This document shows positions 24,853-33,645 of a stretch of 64,000 nt of DNA, one piece after another. This DNA is from Rubrolithibacter danxiaensis. Lineage in GTDB: Bacteria; Bacteroidota; Bacteroidia; Sphingobacteriales; Sphingobacteriaceae. The position numbers and the translations under genes are program-made. The DNA lies in the NCBI RefSeq assembly GCF_047272945.1, contig NZ_JBKOPS010000010.1, positions 67,360 to 131,359 of the forward strand. The letters run 5' to 3'. Within the stretch, counting starts at the first letter, position 1. Every line of letters begins with the position of its first letter. The notes under the pieces are model-generated. The model was not told the DNA's origin. It searched no databases and saw nothing but the letters and a program-made list of their open reading frames with translations.

Positions 24853-24880
24853 GGTATGATGAGTTTAGAAAAGGGGCTAT

Positions 24881-25423
24881 TTAGTCTAGCTCTGCGTAAA
24901 CAGGCTTTCTGATTCCGTTATCGTAAGGCTTTAAGCTTTTCTTTAAAAGCTTACGGGCAACGTGAATACGGGTTTTCACAGTACCAATAGGAATTTCCAG
25001 ATGATCGGCTATCTCGTGATATTTGAATCCTTCAAAATACATGCTGAAAGGAACATAATACTCTTCAGGAAGTTTAGTAAGCGCTGTTTTAATATCGTCC
25101 ATCACAAACTTGGATTCACCGTGATTTTTTGTTGAACTGAATACCAGGTTAGCAGAGGATATTTCGTCTGATTTAGTAACGAATGAACTGATTTTTATAA
25201 AGCGGCGATAGTTATTAATGAACGTATTTTTCATTATGGTATATAACCATCCTTTAAGATTAGTGCCTTCTTTAAATTTATTATAATAGGTGATCGCTTT
25301 TAAAAGAGTATCTTGTACTAAATCGTTTGCATCATCTGCATCATGAGTAAAATGCAGGGCATACATTTTCAAAGAACTTGCCTGACGCATAACCATTGTG
25401 TTGAATTCAATCTTTGTCATCAT
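24881..25423 (-). CDS. ECF-type RNA polymerase sigma factor
   Basis: 180 residues. Region 2 is visible as HFTHDADDANDLVQDTLLKAITYYNKF (about 23-50) with LKGWLYTIMKNTFINNYRR, and region 4 as LPEEYYVPFSMYFEGFKYHEIADHLEIPIGTVKTRIHVARKLLKK (about 115-160). No anti-sigma gene is adjacent. Similar sigma factors lie beside crtI in other Bacteroidota, and the neighbours here suggest control of carotenoid or light-stress genes; this is inference. Confidence 0.92.
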   Translation of the reverse strand: MMTKIEFNTMVMRQASSLKMYALHFTHDADDANDLVQDTLLKAITYYNKFKEGTNLKGWLYTIMKNTFINNYRRFIKISSFVTKSDEISSANLVFSSTKNHGESKFVMDDIKTALTKLPEEYYVPFSMYFEGFKYHEIADHLEIPIGTVKTRIHVARKLLKKSLKPYDNGIRKPVYAELD

Positions 25424-25597
25424 GTTTAGGTTTTAAGGTGATGTATTTTATTTATTCTCCAACTTTTTAAAGTTTTCAAAAATTTTATTTGATCAACTTC
25501 ACATCAAATTATACAACAACCATGCTAAACAGTAACAAAAGGAAAAAGAGTTAATAAATGCTATTAAGAATTAACAAAAAATTAACGGTTCTTAGGG

Positions 25598-26614
25598 TCA
25601 GATAATGTTCACCTCCCGCTCTAAGCGGACACCGAATTTTTCTTGCACATCCCTTATTATTTCTTCAGAAAGCTGGAAAATTTCTTCCCCTGAAGCGTTT
25701 TTGTGGTTAACTAAAACTAAAGCCTGATTCTTCCAGGTACCTGTATTTCCAATTTTTTTTCCTTTCCAGTTGCATTGTTCAATCATCCATCCAGCCGCCA
25801 GTTTAATTGTACTATTTGTTATACAGTAGTGTACTATGTCCGGAAAAGCAGACTGTAACTGTCTGAATTTCTCAACCTGTATAATCGGATTCTTAAAAAA
25901 GCTTCCGGCATTACCTATAGTTGAAGGATCGGGAAGTTTACTTACACGGATATGAGAAACAACATCAGAAATATCTTTTATTGAGGGATTTTGGATACCG
26001 CGTTTTTCCAGTTCTTGCTGAATAGCACCATACGAGGTATTTAAATGGACTTCTTTTGAAAGTTTAAACGAAGCTTCTGTAATTATAAACTTCCCTTTCA
26101 GCTCGTTTTTAAAAACACTTTCACGGTAATCAAATTTACAATCTGCATTATTAAACACACGAATTTCTCCTGTTTCAATTTCAAAAGCCCGGCATGAATA
26201 CAAAACATCTTTCAATTCAACTCCGTAAGCACCTATATTCTGAACCGGCGATGCACCTACCGATCCGGGTATTAAACTTAAATTTTCAAGACCGGCAAAA
26301 TCCCTTTCCACACAATACTTAACCAATTCGTTCCATACAACCCCTGCTCCTGCGGTTACGAAAACATCCTTTTCCGCTACTTCACTTTTTATTCCGTTTA
26401 TACTTATTTTAATAACAAGGCCATCAAAATCCTGCGTAAAAAGCATATTACTTCCTCCGCCTAAAACAAGCCGCTTTACCGACCGCCATTTTTCATCAGA
26501 AAACAGTTCCTTTAAATCGTCCTCTGAATTAATTTCAGTAAACCAGCGTGCATGAGCTTCAACTCCAAAAGTATTAAGGGATCTTAATGAGAAATTTTCT
26601 AAAATCTGAGGCAT
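25598..26614 (-). CDS. murB: UDP-N-acetylenolpyruvoylglucosamine reductase
   Basis: 338 residues, E. coli-like type I length. It reduces UDP-GlcNAc-enolpyruvate to UDP-MurNAc for peptidoglycan. FAD-binding patterns VLGGGSNMLFT and GLENLSLIPGSVGASPVQNIGAYGVEL; the catalytic Ser lies in GNAGSFFKNP; the C-terminus has LEREVNII. It is divergent from cbpA. Confidence 0.96.
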   Translation of the reverse strand: MPQILENFSLRSLNTFGVEAHARWFTEINSEDDLKELFSDEKWRSVKRLVLGGGSNMLFTQDFDGLVIKISINGIKSEVAEKDVFVTAGAGVVWNELVKYCVERDFAGLENLSLIPGSVGASPVQNIGAYGVELKDVLYSCRAFEIETGEIRVFNNADCKFDYRESVFKNELKGKFIITEASFKLSKEVHLNTSYGAIQQELEKRGIQNPSIKDISDVVSHIRVSKLPDPSTIGNAGSFFKNPIIQVEKFRQLQSAFPDIVHYCITNSTIKLAAGWMIEQCNWKGKKIGNTGTWKNQALVLVNHKNASGEEIFQLSEEIIRDVQEKFGVRLEREVNII

Positions 26615-26634
26615 GATAAAAATGACTTGTTAAG

Positions 26635-26687
26635 GCGAATTTCGCATTTTTATTTTCTTTTTTTAATTCGCGGAGGAATTAGCGAAT
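26635..26687. promoter_or_regulatory. cluster of GCGAAT hexamers between murB and cbpA
   Basis: GCGAAT or its complement occurs at 26635-26640, 26666-26671 (complement) and 26682-26687, and 26640-26645 (tttcgc) is one base off; two inverted pairs result (26635-26645 and 26666-26687). It lies between the divergent murB and cbpA. Function unknown; a repressor or heat-shock site is a guess. Confidence 0.35.
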
Positions 26688-26789
26688 CGGAACATTCTCT
26701 TTCATGCTATTGTTGTAAGTGGCAATTTTTATCTGAATAAAACCAATGTATCCTTTAAGGCATTATATAAACGATTACACTCATCGTTT

Positions 26790-27686
26790 ATGGCCTTTAT
26801 TGATTATTACAAAATATTAGGGGTAGATAAATCAGCTTCGGAAAAAGATATAAAAAGTGCTTACAGAAAACTTGCACGGAAACTCCATCCCGACCTGAAT
26901 CCGAATGACAAAGAAGCACAGCGAAAATTCCAGGAGCTCAATGAAGCAAATGAAGTATTAAGCGACCCCGAAAAACGAAAAAAATACGACCAATACGGCG
27001 AAAATTGGAAACACGCTGACGAATTTCAAAATGCCGGGCAAGCGCAGGGGCAACAATCATATTCGGGCAGACAGAACTCCGGAGGTGGTTTCGGACAAGG
27101 TTTTGAAGGTGATTATGGCGGATTTTCCGACTTTTTCGAATCAATGTTCGGAGGTTCGGGCAGATCACAGCAAACCAGGTTCAGAGGACAGGATTACAAT
27201 GCCGAATTACAGCTGGATTTTTTAGACGCACTTAAAACTCATCAGCAAACATTAACAGTAAACGGGAAAAGTTTGCGAATTACCATTCCTGCAGGTATTG
27301 AAAACGGACAAACCATAAAAATTAAAGGGCATGGCGGCCCTGGAATTAATGACGGGCCCAATGGAGACCTGTATATTACGTTCTCACTGTCATCACATCC
27401 TAAATTTAAACGGGAAGGCGTTAATTTATATGCAACCGAAGAGTTGAATTTGTACACCGCTATTTTAGGTGGAGAAATTACAATAGATACCCTTTCGGGA
27501 AAAGTTAAAGTAAAAGTTGCTCCCGGTACACAAAACGGGACTAAAATAAAGCTGAAAGGAAAAGGTTTTCCGGTATATAAAAAAGAAGACGAGTATGGCG
27601 ATCTGTTTATTACCTACACAGTAAAAATACCAACCAATCTTACAGAAAGACAAAAGGAACTATTTACAGAACTATCTAAAACCTGA
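26790..27686 (+). CDS. cbpA: DnaJ-class curved-DNA-binding-type co-chaperone
   Basis: 298 residues. J-domain at 4-70 with the HPD motif in ARKLHPDLNPND, a Gly/Gln-rich linker (about 85-125), then a DnaJ C-terminal peptide-binding domain without the zinc-finger (about 130-290), which is the CbpA layout. It stimulates DnaK. The cbpM-like gene follows after 3 bases, as in other CbpA operons. Confidence 0.93.
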   Translation: MAFIDYYKILGVDKSASEKDIKSAYRKLARKLHPDLNPNDKEAQRKFQELNEANEVLSDPEKRKKYDQYGENWKHADEFQNAGQAQGQQSYSGRQNSGGGFGQGFEGDYGGFSDFFESMFGGSGRSQQTRFRGQDYNAELQLDFLDALKTHQQTLTVNGKSLRITIPAGIENGQTIKIKGHGGPGINDGPNGDLYITFSLSSHPKFKREGVNLYATEELNLYTAILGGEITIDTLSGKVKVKVAPGTQNGTKIKLKGKGFPVYKKEDEYGDLFITYTVKIPTNLTERQKELFTELSKT

Positions 27687-27689
27687 TCG

Positions 27690-27983
27690 ATGGAAACGAA
27701 CGACCTAATAGCTGCTGAGGAATTTTGTACTTTTCATAAAGTAGAATTTTCTTTTATCCGCTCTTTATACGAAGCAGAGCTTATTGAAATAACTACGATA
27801 AAAGAAATTACCTATATCCCGAACGATCAGCTCCAGCAGCTCGAAAAATTTGTAAGGATGCATTATGACCTGGATATTAACGTTCAGGGAATTGAAGCTA
27901 TTGCACATTTACTGGGAAGGATTTCGGATTTACAGGGTGAACTTACATCGGTTAAAAACAGGTTAAGGCTTTACGAAGATTAA
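27690..27983 (+). CDS. cbpM: chaperone modulator CbpM-like
   Basis: 97 residues with the MerR-like helical layout of CbpM: LIAAEEFCTFHKVEFSFIRSLYEAELIEI, then LQQLEKFVRMHYDLDINVQGIEAIAHLLGRISDLQ and a C-terminal coiled end. CbpM binds the CbpA J-domain and restrains it. Its position 3 bases after cbpA supports the call. Confidence 0.9.
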   Translation: METNDLIAAEEFCTFHKVEFSFIRSLYEAELIEITTIKEITYIPNDQLQQLEKFVRMHYDLDINVQGIEAIAHLLGRISDLQGELTSVKNRLRLYED

Positions 27984-28014
27984 TTTTTGGTTATACCATA
28001 GCCTTCCATAAATA

Positions 28015-28048
28015 AAAAACCTCCCAGCTCATCAGCAAGGAGGTTTTT
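28015..28048. terminator. bidirectional terminator between cbpM and lpd
   Basis: Arms aaaaacctcc (28015-28024) and ggaggttttt (28039-28048) around a 14-base loop; A and T runs serve both directions. Confidence 0.75.
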
Positions 28049-28071
28049 ACTTTAACTTTTACTTTCAACTC

Positions 28072-29472
28072 CTAAATATGTATGGGCCTGTTCTCGGTTG
28101 CGGCTAAAGCAGCTTCCTTCATTGCTTCAGTATAAGTTGGGTGAGCATGGCTTATCCTTCCGATATCTTCTGCTGAAGCACGGAACTCCATAGCGACAAC
28201 TGCTTCGGCAATCATATCTGCCGCCCGTGGGCCAATCATGTGTACACCCAGTATTTCATCCGTATCAGCTGCTGCAAGCACCTTAACAAACCCTTCGGTA
28301 TCCATACTTGCACGTGCACGGCCGCTCGCTTTAAATGGAAAGGATCCCGATTTATATTTTGTTCCCTGTTCTTTTAATTGTTCTTCGGTAAAGCCAACAC
28401 TGGCAACTTCAGGCCAGGTATAAACAACACCGGGAATAAGATTGTAATTGATATGAGGTTTTTGTCCGGCTATAGTTTCCGCAACAAAAACCCCTTCTTC
28501 TTCGGCCTTATGGGCAAGCATTGCTCCTTTAATTACATCACCGATAGCATAAACGCCCTTTACCGGGGTTTCCAGATGATCGTTTACCGGAATTTTTTTG
28601 CCCCGGTCTTCTAACTTGATTCCTATTTTTTCCAGGCCCAATCCTTCAGTATAAGCTGTACGGCCAACGGCAACAATACAATAATCTCCTTCAAGCGTTA
28701 TTTTCTCTCCTTTCGGATTATCTGCCGTAACCGTAACAGTTTTGCCTTTTACCTGGGCGCCTGTAACTTTATGGCTCAGCAAAAATTCAAATCCAAGCTT
28801 CTTTAAAGATTTTTGCAGTTCCTTTCCCAAAGACTTATCCATAGTAGCAATAATGGAATCCATAAATTCCACTACTGTAACTTTCGCCCCCAGGCGGGCA
28901 TATACAGAGCCAAGTTCCAGCCCAATAACACCTCCGCCAATAACTATTAAATGCTTGGGTATTTCGGTGAGATCAAGCGCTTCGGTAGAAGTAATAATAC
29001 GCTTTTTATCAATTGGAAGAAAAGGAAGCGCTGTAGGTTTTGATCCTGTTGCAATAATTACATTTTTGGTGGTTATTGTTTCTTCGCCACCTTCTTTTGT
29101 AATTTTAATAGTGTTTTTATCAACAAATGAACCTACTCCGTTATAAGTTGTAATCTTGTTCTTCTTCATCAGAAAAGCGATTCCGGCAGTATTTTCCTGT
29201 ACAACCGTATTCTTTCTGGCCATCATTTGCCCGATATTAACTTTCAGATCTTTCAAATCAATTCCATGAGTTCCAAAAGTATGTGCAGCATTGTAAAAAT
29301 GCTCCGATGAATCAAGCAAGGCCTTGGAAGGAATACAGCCAACATTTAAACAAGTTCCGCCAAAAGTGCTGTATTTTTCGATAATTGCTGTTTTTAGGCC
29401 TAACTGGGCACAGCGTATAGCAGCTACATATCCGCCCGGACCGCTGCCGATTACTGTTACATCGTATTGCAT
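28072..29472 (-). CDS. lpdA: dihydrolipoyl dehydrogenase (E3)
   Basis: 466 residues. FAD motif VTVIGSGPGGYVAAIRCAQLG, redox disulfide GGTCLNVGCIPSKALL, NAD motif VIGGGVIGLELGSVYARLGAKVTVVE, and the dimer-interface HAHPTYTEAMKEA with the catalytic His. It reoxidises lipoyl groups of 2-oxoacid dehydrogenase complexes. The E1 and E2 of 2-oxoglutarate dehydrogenase are 2.6 kb away on the same strand, but separated by two plus-strand genes. Confidence 0.97.
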   Translation of the reverse strand: MQYDVTVIGSGPGGYVAAIRCAQLGLKTAIIEKYSTFGGTCLNVGCIPSKALLDSSEHFYNAAHTFGTHGIDLKDLKVNIGQMMARKNTVVQENTAGIAFLMKKNKITTYNGVGSFVDKNTIKITKEGGEETITTKNVIIATGSKPTALPFLPIDKKRIITSTEALDLTEIPKHLIVIGGGVIGLELGSVYARLGAKVTVVEFMDSIIATMDKSLGKELQKSLKKLGFEFLLSHKVTGAQVKGKTVTVTADNPKGEKITLEGDYCIVAVGRTAYTEGLGLEKIGIKLEDRGKKIPVNDHLETPVKGVYAIGDVIKGAMLAHKAEEEGVFVAETIAGQKPHINYNLIPGVVYTWPEVASVGFTEEQLKEQGTKYKSGSFPFKASGRARASMDTEGFVKVLAAADTDEILGVHMIGPRAADMIAEAVVAMEFRASAEDIGRISHAHPTYTEAMKEAALAATENRPIHI

Positions 29473-29568
29473 GAAAGGATCTTTTAAATTTCGGCTAATT
29501 TAAGGATTATGAATTCATAAACGTTAAAATTTAATCCGCATCTTTAGTTTGCGAAATAAATTTCAATA

Positions 29569-31215
29569 ATGAATATCCGTAAATTGTTTTACCTGCTGCT
29601 GTTTTTCTTGTTACCCCTCTCTATTTTTAGCCAGCCGCTTAACCAAAAGAGTAGTTTTACACGTGCCGATACGTTGAGAGGAATGCTTAGCACCCTAAGA
29701 TCCTGTTATGATGTAAATTTCTACCACCTTGATGTTAAAGTAAATATTGATCAAAAATTTATTGCAGGAAAAAACTTATTTAAAATTACGGCCACGCAGG
29801 AATTTGATAAGTTACAAATAGACCTGTTCGACAATCTGAAGATTGAAAAGATTACTTTCGAGGATAAAGAACTTTCCTTTAAAAGGGAATACAATGCAGT
29901 TTTTATCGGCTTTCCAAGAGTTATAAAGAAAGATGAAAAAACAAATTTTACAGTTTATTATTCCGGAAATCCTGTTGTTGCTAACAATGCACCCTGGGAC
30001 GGTGGATTTGTGTTTACCAAAGATAAAGCGGGAAAGCCATGGGTTGGAGTTGCCTGCCAGGGATTAGGGGCCAGTTCCTGGTGGCCTACAAAAGATCACC
30101 AGTCCGACGAGCCCGATAGTATGCTTATCAGCATTGCGGTTCCTAACGGCCTTATGGATGTAAGCAACGGTCGTTTACGTTCTATAGAGAAATTGGATAA
30201 TCAGTACATTAAGTATAATTGGTTTGTATCAAATCCTATCAATAACTACGATGTTACATTGAACATTGCGGACTATGCACATTTCAACGATGAATTTGCA
30301 GGAGAAAAAGGCAAGCTGAGCCTGAATTACTTTGTTCTAAAAGAAAATCTTCCAAAAGCAAAAAAGCAGTTCGGAGAAAATGTTAAACCGATGCTTAAAT
30401 GCTTTGAATACTGGTTTGGCCCTTATCCGTTTTATAACGACGGGTATAAGCTGGTAGAATCACCTTACCTTGGCATGGAGCATCAGAGTGCAGTTGCTTA
30501 TGGAAACGGATATAAAAACGGATATCGCGGAAGAGATTTATCTGGAACAGGTTTAGGATTAAAATGGGATTATATCATTGTCCATGAGTCGGGACACGAA
30601 TGGTTCGGAAATAATATCACATCAAAAGACATTGCCGATATGTGGATACACGAAGCCTTTACCATGTATTCTGAAGGACTTTTTGTAAAGTGTACAGAAG
30701 GTAAGGATGCAGGGGCACGCTATATTGCCGGTGTTAGAGAAAACATAGAAAATGACATCCCTATCATCGGGCCATACAATGTAAACAAGGAAGGATCAGG
30801 CGACATGTATTACAAGGGGGCTAATATGCTGCAAACTATCCGTTCTGTTATTGATAACGACGAAAAATGGCGTGAAATTTTAAGAGGATTAAATAAAGAT
30901 CTGGGCCTTAAAACAACTACAACTGAAGAAGTAATTAATTACATGAATTTAAAATCCGGTAAAAACCTGACAAAAATTTTCGATCAGTATTTAAGATATA
31001 CAGAAATACCGGTACTGGAAATTAAGAATTCGAAAAAAGGCTTGCTAAGCTATCGTTGGAAAGCGTCTGTTACAGGTTTAAATATGCCCGTTAAAGTTAA
31101 ATTATCAAATAAAAAAGAATGGGAATACATTAATCCTGCAACTGAATGGAAAAGCATTAAAGCAAAGAGCATGGCTGTTGATACCATTAATTTTTATATT
31201 AAAACAAAATTTTAA
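29569..31215 (+). CDS. M1 family metallopeptidase, short form
   Basis: 548 residues with signal peptide (about 1-21, ending FSQP). Zinc site HESGHEWFGNN (HExxH) with the third ligand Glu in WIHEAF 18 residues further; the GAMEN equivalent reads LGMEHQS. It is shorter than classic aminopeptidase N because the C-terminal helical array is missing, leaving a small beta domain. Likely periplasmic peptide hydrolysis. The head-GIN gene follows after 61 bases. Confidence 0.92.
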   Translation: MNIRKLFYLLLFFLLPLSIFSQPLNQKSSFTRADTLRGMLSTLRSCYDVNFYHLDVKVNIDQKFIAGKNLFKITATQEFDKLQIDLFDNLKIEKITFEDKELSFKREYNAVFIGFPRVIKKDEKTNFTVYYSGNPVVANNAPWDGGFVFTKDKAGKPWVGVACQGLGASSWWPTKDHQSDEPDSMLISIAVPNGLMDVSNGRLRSIEKLDNQYIKYNWFVSNPINNYDVTLNIADYAHFNDEFAGEKGKLSLNYFVLKENLPKAKKQFGENVKPMLKCFEYWFGPYPFYNDGYKLVESPYLGMEHQSAVAYGNGYKNGYRGRDLSGTGLGLKWDYIIVHESGHEWFGNNITSKDIADMWIHEAFTMYSEGLFVKCTEGKDAGARYIAGVRENIENDIPIIGPYNVNKEGSGDMYYKGANMLQTIRSVIDNDEKWREILRGLNKDLGLKTTTTEEVINYMNLKSGKNLTKIFDQYLRYTEIPVLEIKNSKKGLLSYRWKASVTGLNMPVKVKLSNKKEWEYINPATEWKSIKAKSMAVDTINFYIKTKF

Positions 31216-31276
31216 CAAGGGTAATGCAACGTTTTGCAACACCTCGTAGTCTAATAGGTATCTAAAAAATAAAATC

Positions 31277-32008
31277 ATGAAAAAAGTACTTTCATCTTTT
31301 GGCTGGATTCTCCTGCTGTTACCGCTTGTAAGTGTTGCCGGAGCACGTACTGCATTAAATACAATAAGTTTAAATGCTTTTGACGAACAAACCCGCGAAG
31401 TTGCTAATTTCTCTGGCGTAGCCTCCTCTGGTGCGTTTGATGTGTTTATAAAAATTGGCAGCAAGGAAAGCCTGAAGCTGGAAGGCGATGGCGAAATATT
31501 GGATAGAGTAGAAACTCCCGTTGAAGATGGAATTTTACATATCCGTATGAAGAAAGGAACAAACCGCATTAATATGAACTTTAAAAAGATTAAGGTTTAT
31601 ATCACTGCAAAGAAATTAAACAACCTGGTGGTAAGCGGTTCGGGTAATATAAATGTTGAAGATAAACTTAAAGCGGATGATTTTTCTGCAACGGTAAGCG
31701 GATCAGGTAATATTAGTGCAGATTTGGCCGCGACAAGATTAAAGGCAGTTGTAAGCGGATCAGGCAAAATTATTGCATCTGGCAGTGCAAAACAAAGCGA
31801 GGTAGTTGTAAGCGGATCGGGTCACTTTAATGGGAAAAACTTTAATACAGATTCTGCCGATGCAAAGGTAAGCGGATCAGGTCATATCTCTATACAAGCG
31901 GATGATACACTTAACGCTGCGGTAAGCGGTTCGGGAAATATTTCCTATTCAGGCAATGCAAAAGTTAATATGCAAAAAAGCGGATCAGGAAGTATTACAA
32001 GGATTTAA
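31277..32008 (+). CDS. head-GIN domain (DUF2807) exported protein
   Basis: 243 residues with signal peptide (about 1-21). The domain starts around 36 (REVANFSGVASSGAFDVFI) and runs as a beta-helix-like repeat: VSGSGN/VSGSGK/VSGSGH occurs seven times or so, about every 18-22 residues. The DNA shows the same repeats (gtaagcggatcag variants). Function of the family is not established; it is thought to be a surface or periplasmic auto-transporter-like beta-solenoid. Confidence 0.9.
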   Translation: MKKVLSSFGWILLLLPLVSVAGARTALNTISLNAFDEQTREVANFSGVASSGAFDVFIKIGSKESLKLEGDGEILDRVETPVEDGILHIRMKKGTNRINMNFKKIKVYITAKKLNNLVVSGSGNINVEDKLKADDFSATVSGSGNISADLAATRLKAVVSGSGKIIASGSAKQSEVVVSGSGHFNGKNFNTDSADAKVSGSGHISIQADDTLNAAVSGSGNISYSGNAKVNMQKSGSGSITRI

Positions 32009-32020
32009 AAGAAATAGTAC

Positions 32021-32058
32021 AAACAGAAAAGGACACGAAATCGTGTCCTTTTCTGTTT
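32021..32058. terminator. bidirectional terminator between head-GIN gene and odhB
   Basis: Perfect 18-base arms (32021-32038 and 32041-32058) with a two-base gap; core ggacacga/tcgtgtcc with A and T runs at the stem base. Confidence 0.85.
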
Positions 32059-32083
32059 AAGGCTCTCACCTTATATCTGTTAA

Positions 32084-33628
32084 TTAAACTCCAAGCAATA
32101 ACCTTGTCGGATCTTCAAGCAGCTGCTTAACCCGCACTAAAAACCCTACTGATTCGCGGCCATCAATAATACGATGGTCATATGAAAGGGCAACATACAT
32201 AATCGGGCGGATAACTACCTGGCCGTTTACGGCTACAGGACGCTCAACTATATTATGCATACCGAGAATAGCAGATTGTGGAGCATTGATTATCGGTGTA
32301 GATAACATGGAGCCAAACACCCCGCCATTGGTAATAGTGAAAGTTCCACCTGTCATTTCCTCAATAGTCAGCTTATTTTCGCGTGCCTTTACAGCCAGGT
32401 CTACAACCGCTTTTTCAATTTCTGAAAGCGTTTTAGACTCTGCGTTACGAATTATTGGTACAACAAGGCCTTTAGGCGCTGAAACCGCGATACTAACATC
32501 TACAAAATTGTTGTAAACAACTTCTTCACCATCAATACGGGCGTTCACTGCAGGGAATTCTTTCAACGCTTCGCATACCGCTTTAGTAAAGAATGACATG
32601 AACCCTAAACCTACTCCGTGTTTTTCCTTAAACTTATCTTTGTATTTCGCACGAATATCCATGATAGGCTGCATATCCACCTCGTTAAAAGTGGTAAGCA
32701 TTGCTGTTTCATTTTTAACCGTAACCAAACGTTTCGCAATAGTTTTACGAAGAGAACTCATCTTTTCACGGCGCTCGTTTCTATCTCCTGCTTGCTGAGT
32801 TGCCGGCACGGGTGCTGATGATGCTTTAGCAGGTTGTGAAACTGCAGGCTGTTGTTTTCCTGGCTGTACTTTCAGCGCATCTTCTTTTGTTATTCTTCCA
32901 CCTACTCCGGATCCATTCATTGCCGAAGCATCAATCCCTTTTTCTGAAAGGATTTTTGCCGCTGCCGGCGACGGAGTTCCGGAAGCGTATGATGTTTGTT
33001 TTTCAGTTGTTGCTGGTGCAGCACTTGCGGGAGCCGGCTCTGCTGCTTTTGGTTTTTCCTGTGCTGCAGATTTGTCTGTTGCAATTGTGCAAACTACTCC
33101 CCCTATTTCAATAACATCTCCCTCTTTTGCTACCCTTTTCAAAGTTCCTGCTTTCTCTGCTGTTAATTCAAATGTAGCTTTATCCGATTCCAATTCAGCA
33201 AGCACTTCATCCATCTCAACATAATCACCATCCTGCTTCAACCATTTTGATAGGGTTACTTCAGAAATAGACTCGCCAACAGCCGGAACTTTAATCTCAA
33301 TGGATGTTTTAGAATCTGCTGAAGTCGGTTTTTCAATCAATACTTCGGTAGCTGCATCAGCACGTTCTTCTTTTGGAACAGAAGTATCAACACTTTCCTC
33401 TTCAATAGTACAAACTACTGCACCAATTTCAAGTGTATCGCCTTCGCTGGCGAGAGTTTTTAAAGTTCCTGCTTTTTCTGCCGTTAATTCAAACGTAGCT
33501 TTATCTGATTCCAGCTCAGCAATCACTTCATCCATTTGCACACTCTCACCATCTTTTTTTATCCATCGTGATAAGGTAACTTCCGAAATTGATTCGCCAA
33601 CAGGCGGAACTTTGATCTCTAAACTCAT
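32084..33628 (-). CDS. sucB: 2-oxoglutarate dehydrogenase E2 with two lipoyl domains
   Basis: 514 residues; single-lipoyl E2o proteins are about 400-415. Order: lipoyl domain 1 (about 2-77, Lys43 in ESDKATFEL), linker, lipoyl domain 2 (about 109-185, Lys150 in an identical ESDKATFEL), Pro/Ala linker, E1/E3-binding domain (about 215-250, SPAAAKILSEKGIDAS), and catalytic core with YDHRIIDGRESVGF (His and Asp). It transfers succinyl to CoA. It is 17 bases after sucA and clearly its partner. Confidence 0.95.
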   Translation of the reverse strand: MSLEIKVPPVGESISEVTLSRWIKKDGESVQMDEVIAELESDKATFELTAEKAGTLKTLASEGDTLEIGAVVCTIEEESVDTSVPKEERADAATEVLIEKPTSADSKTSIEIKVPAVGESISEVTLSKWLKQDGDYVEMDEVLAELESDKATFELTAEKAGTLKRVAKEGDVIEIGGVVCTIATDKSAAQEKPKAAEPAPASAAPATTEKQTSYASGTPSPAAAKILSEKGIDASAMNGSGVGGRITKEDALKVQPGKQQPAVSQPAKASSAPVPATQQAGDRNERREKMSSLRKTIAKRLVTVKNETAMLTTFNEVDMQPIMDIRAKYKDKFKEKHGVGLGFMSFFTKAVCEALKEFPAVNARIDGEEVVYNNFVDVSIAVSAPKGLVVPIIRNAESKTLSEIEKAVVDLAVKARENKLTIEEMTGGTFTITNGGVFGSMLSTPIINAPQSAILGMHNIVERPVAVNGQVVIRPIMYVALSYDHRIIDGRESVGFLVRVKQLLEDPTRLLLGV

Positions 33629-33645
33629 ATGTTTTTAAATAAGGG

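Noticed and set aside
31640..31990. CRISPR-like repeats in the head-GIN gene
   Set aside because: The repeats are in frame, encode VSGSG turns, vary in length and lie inside a coding region.
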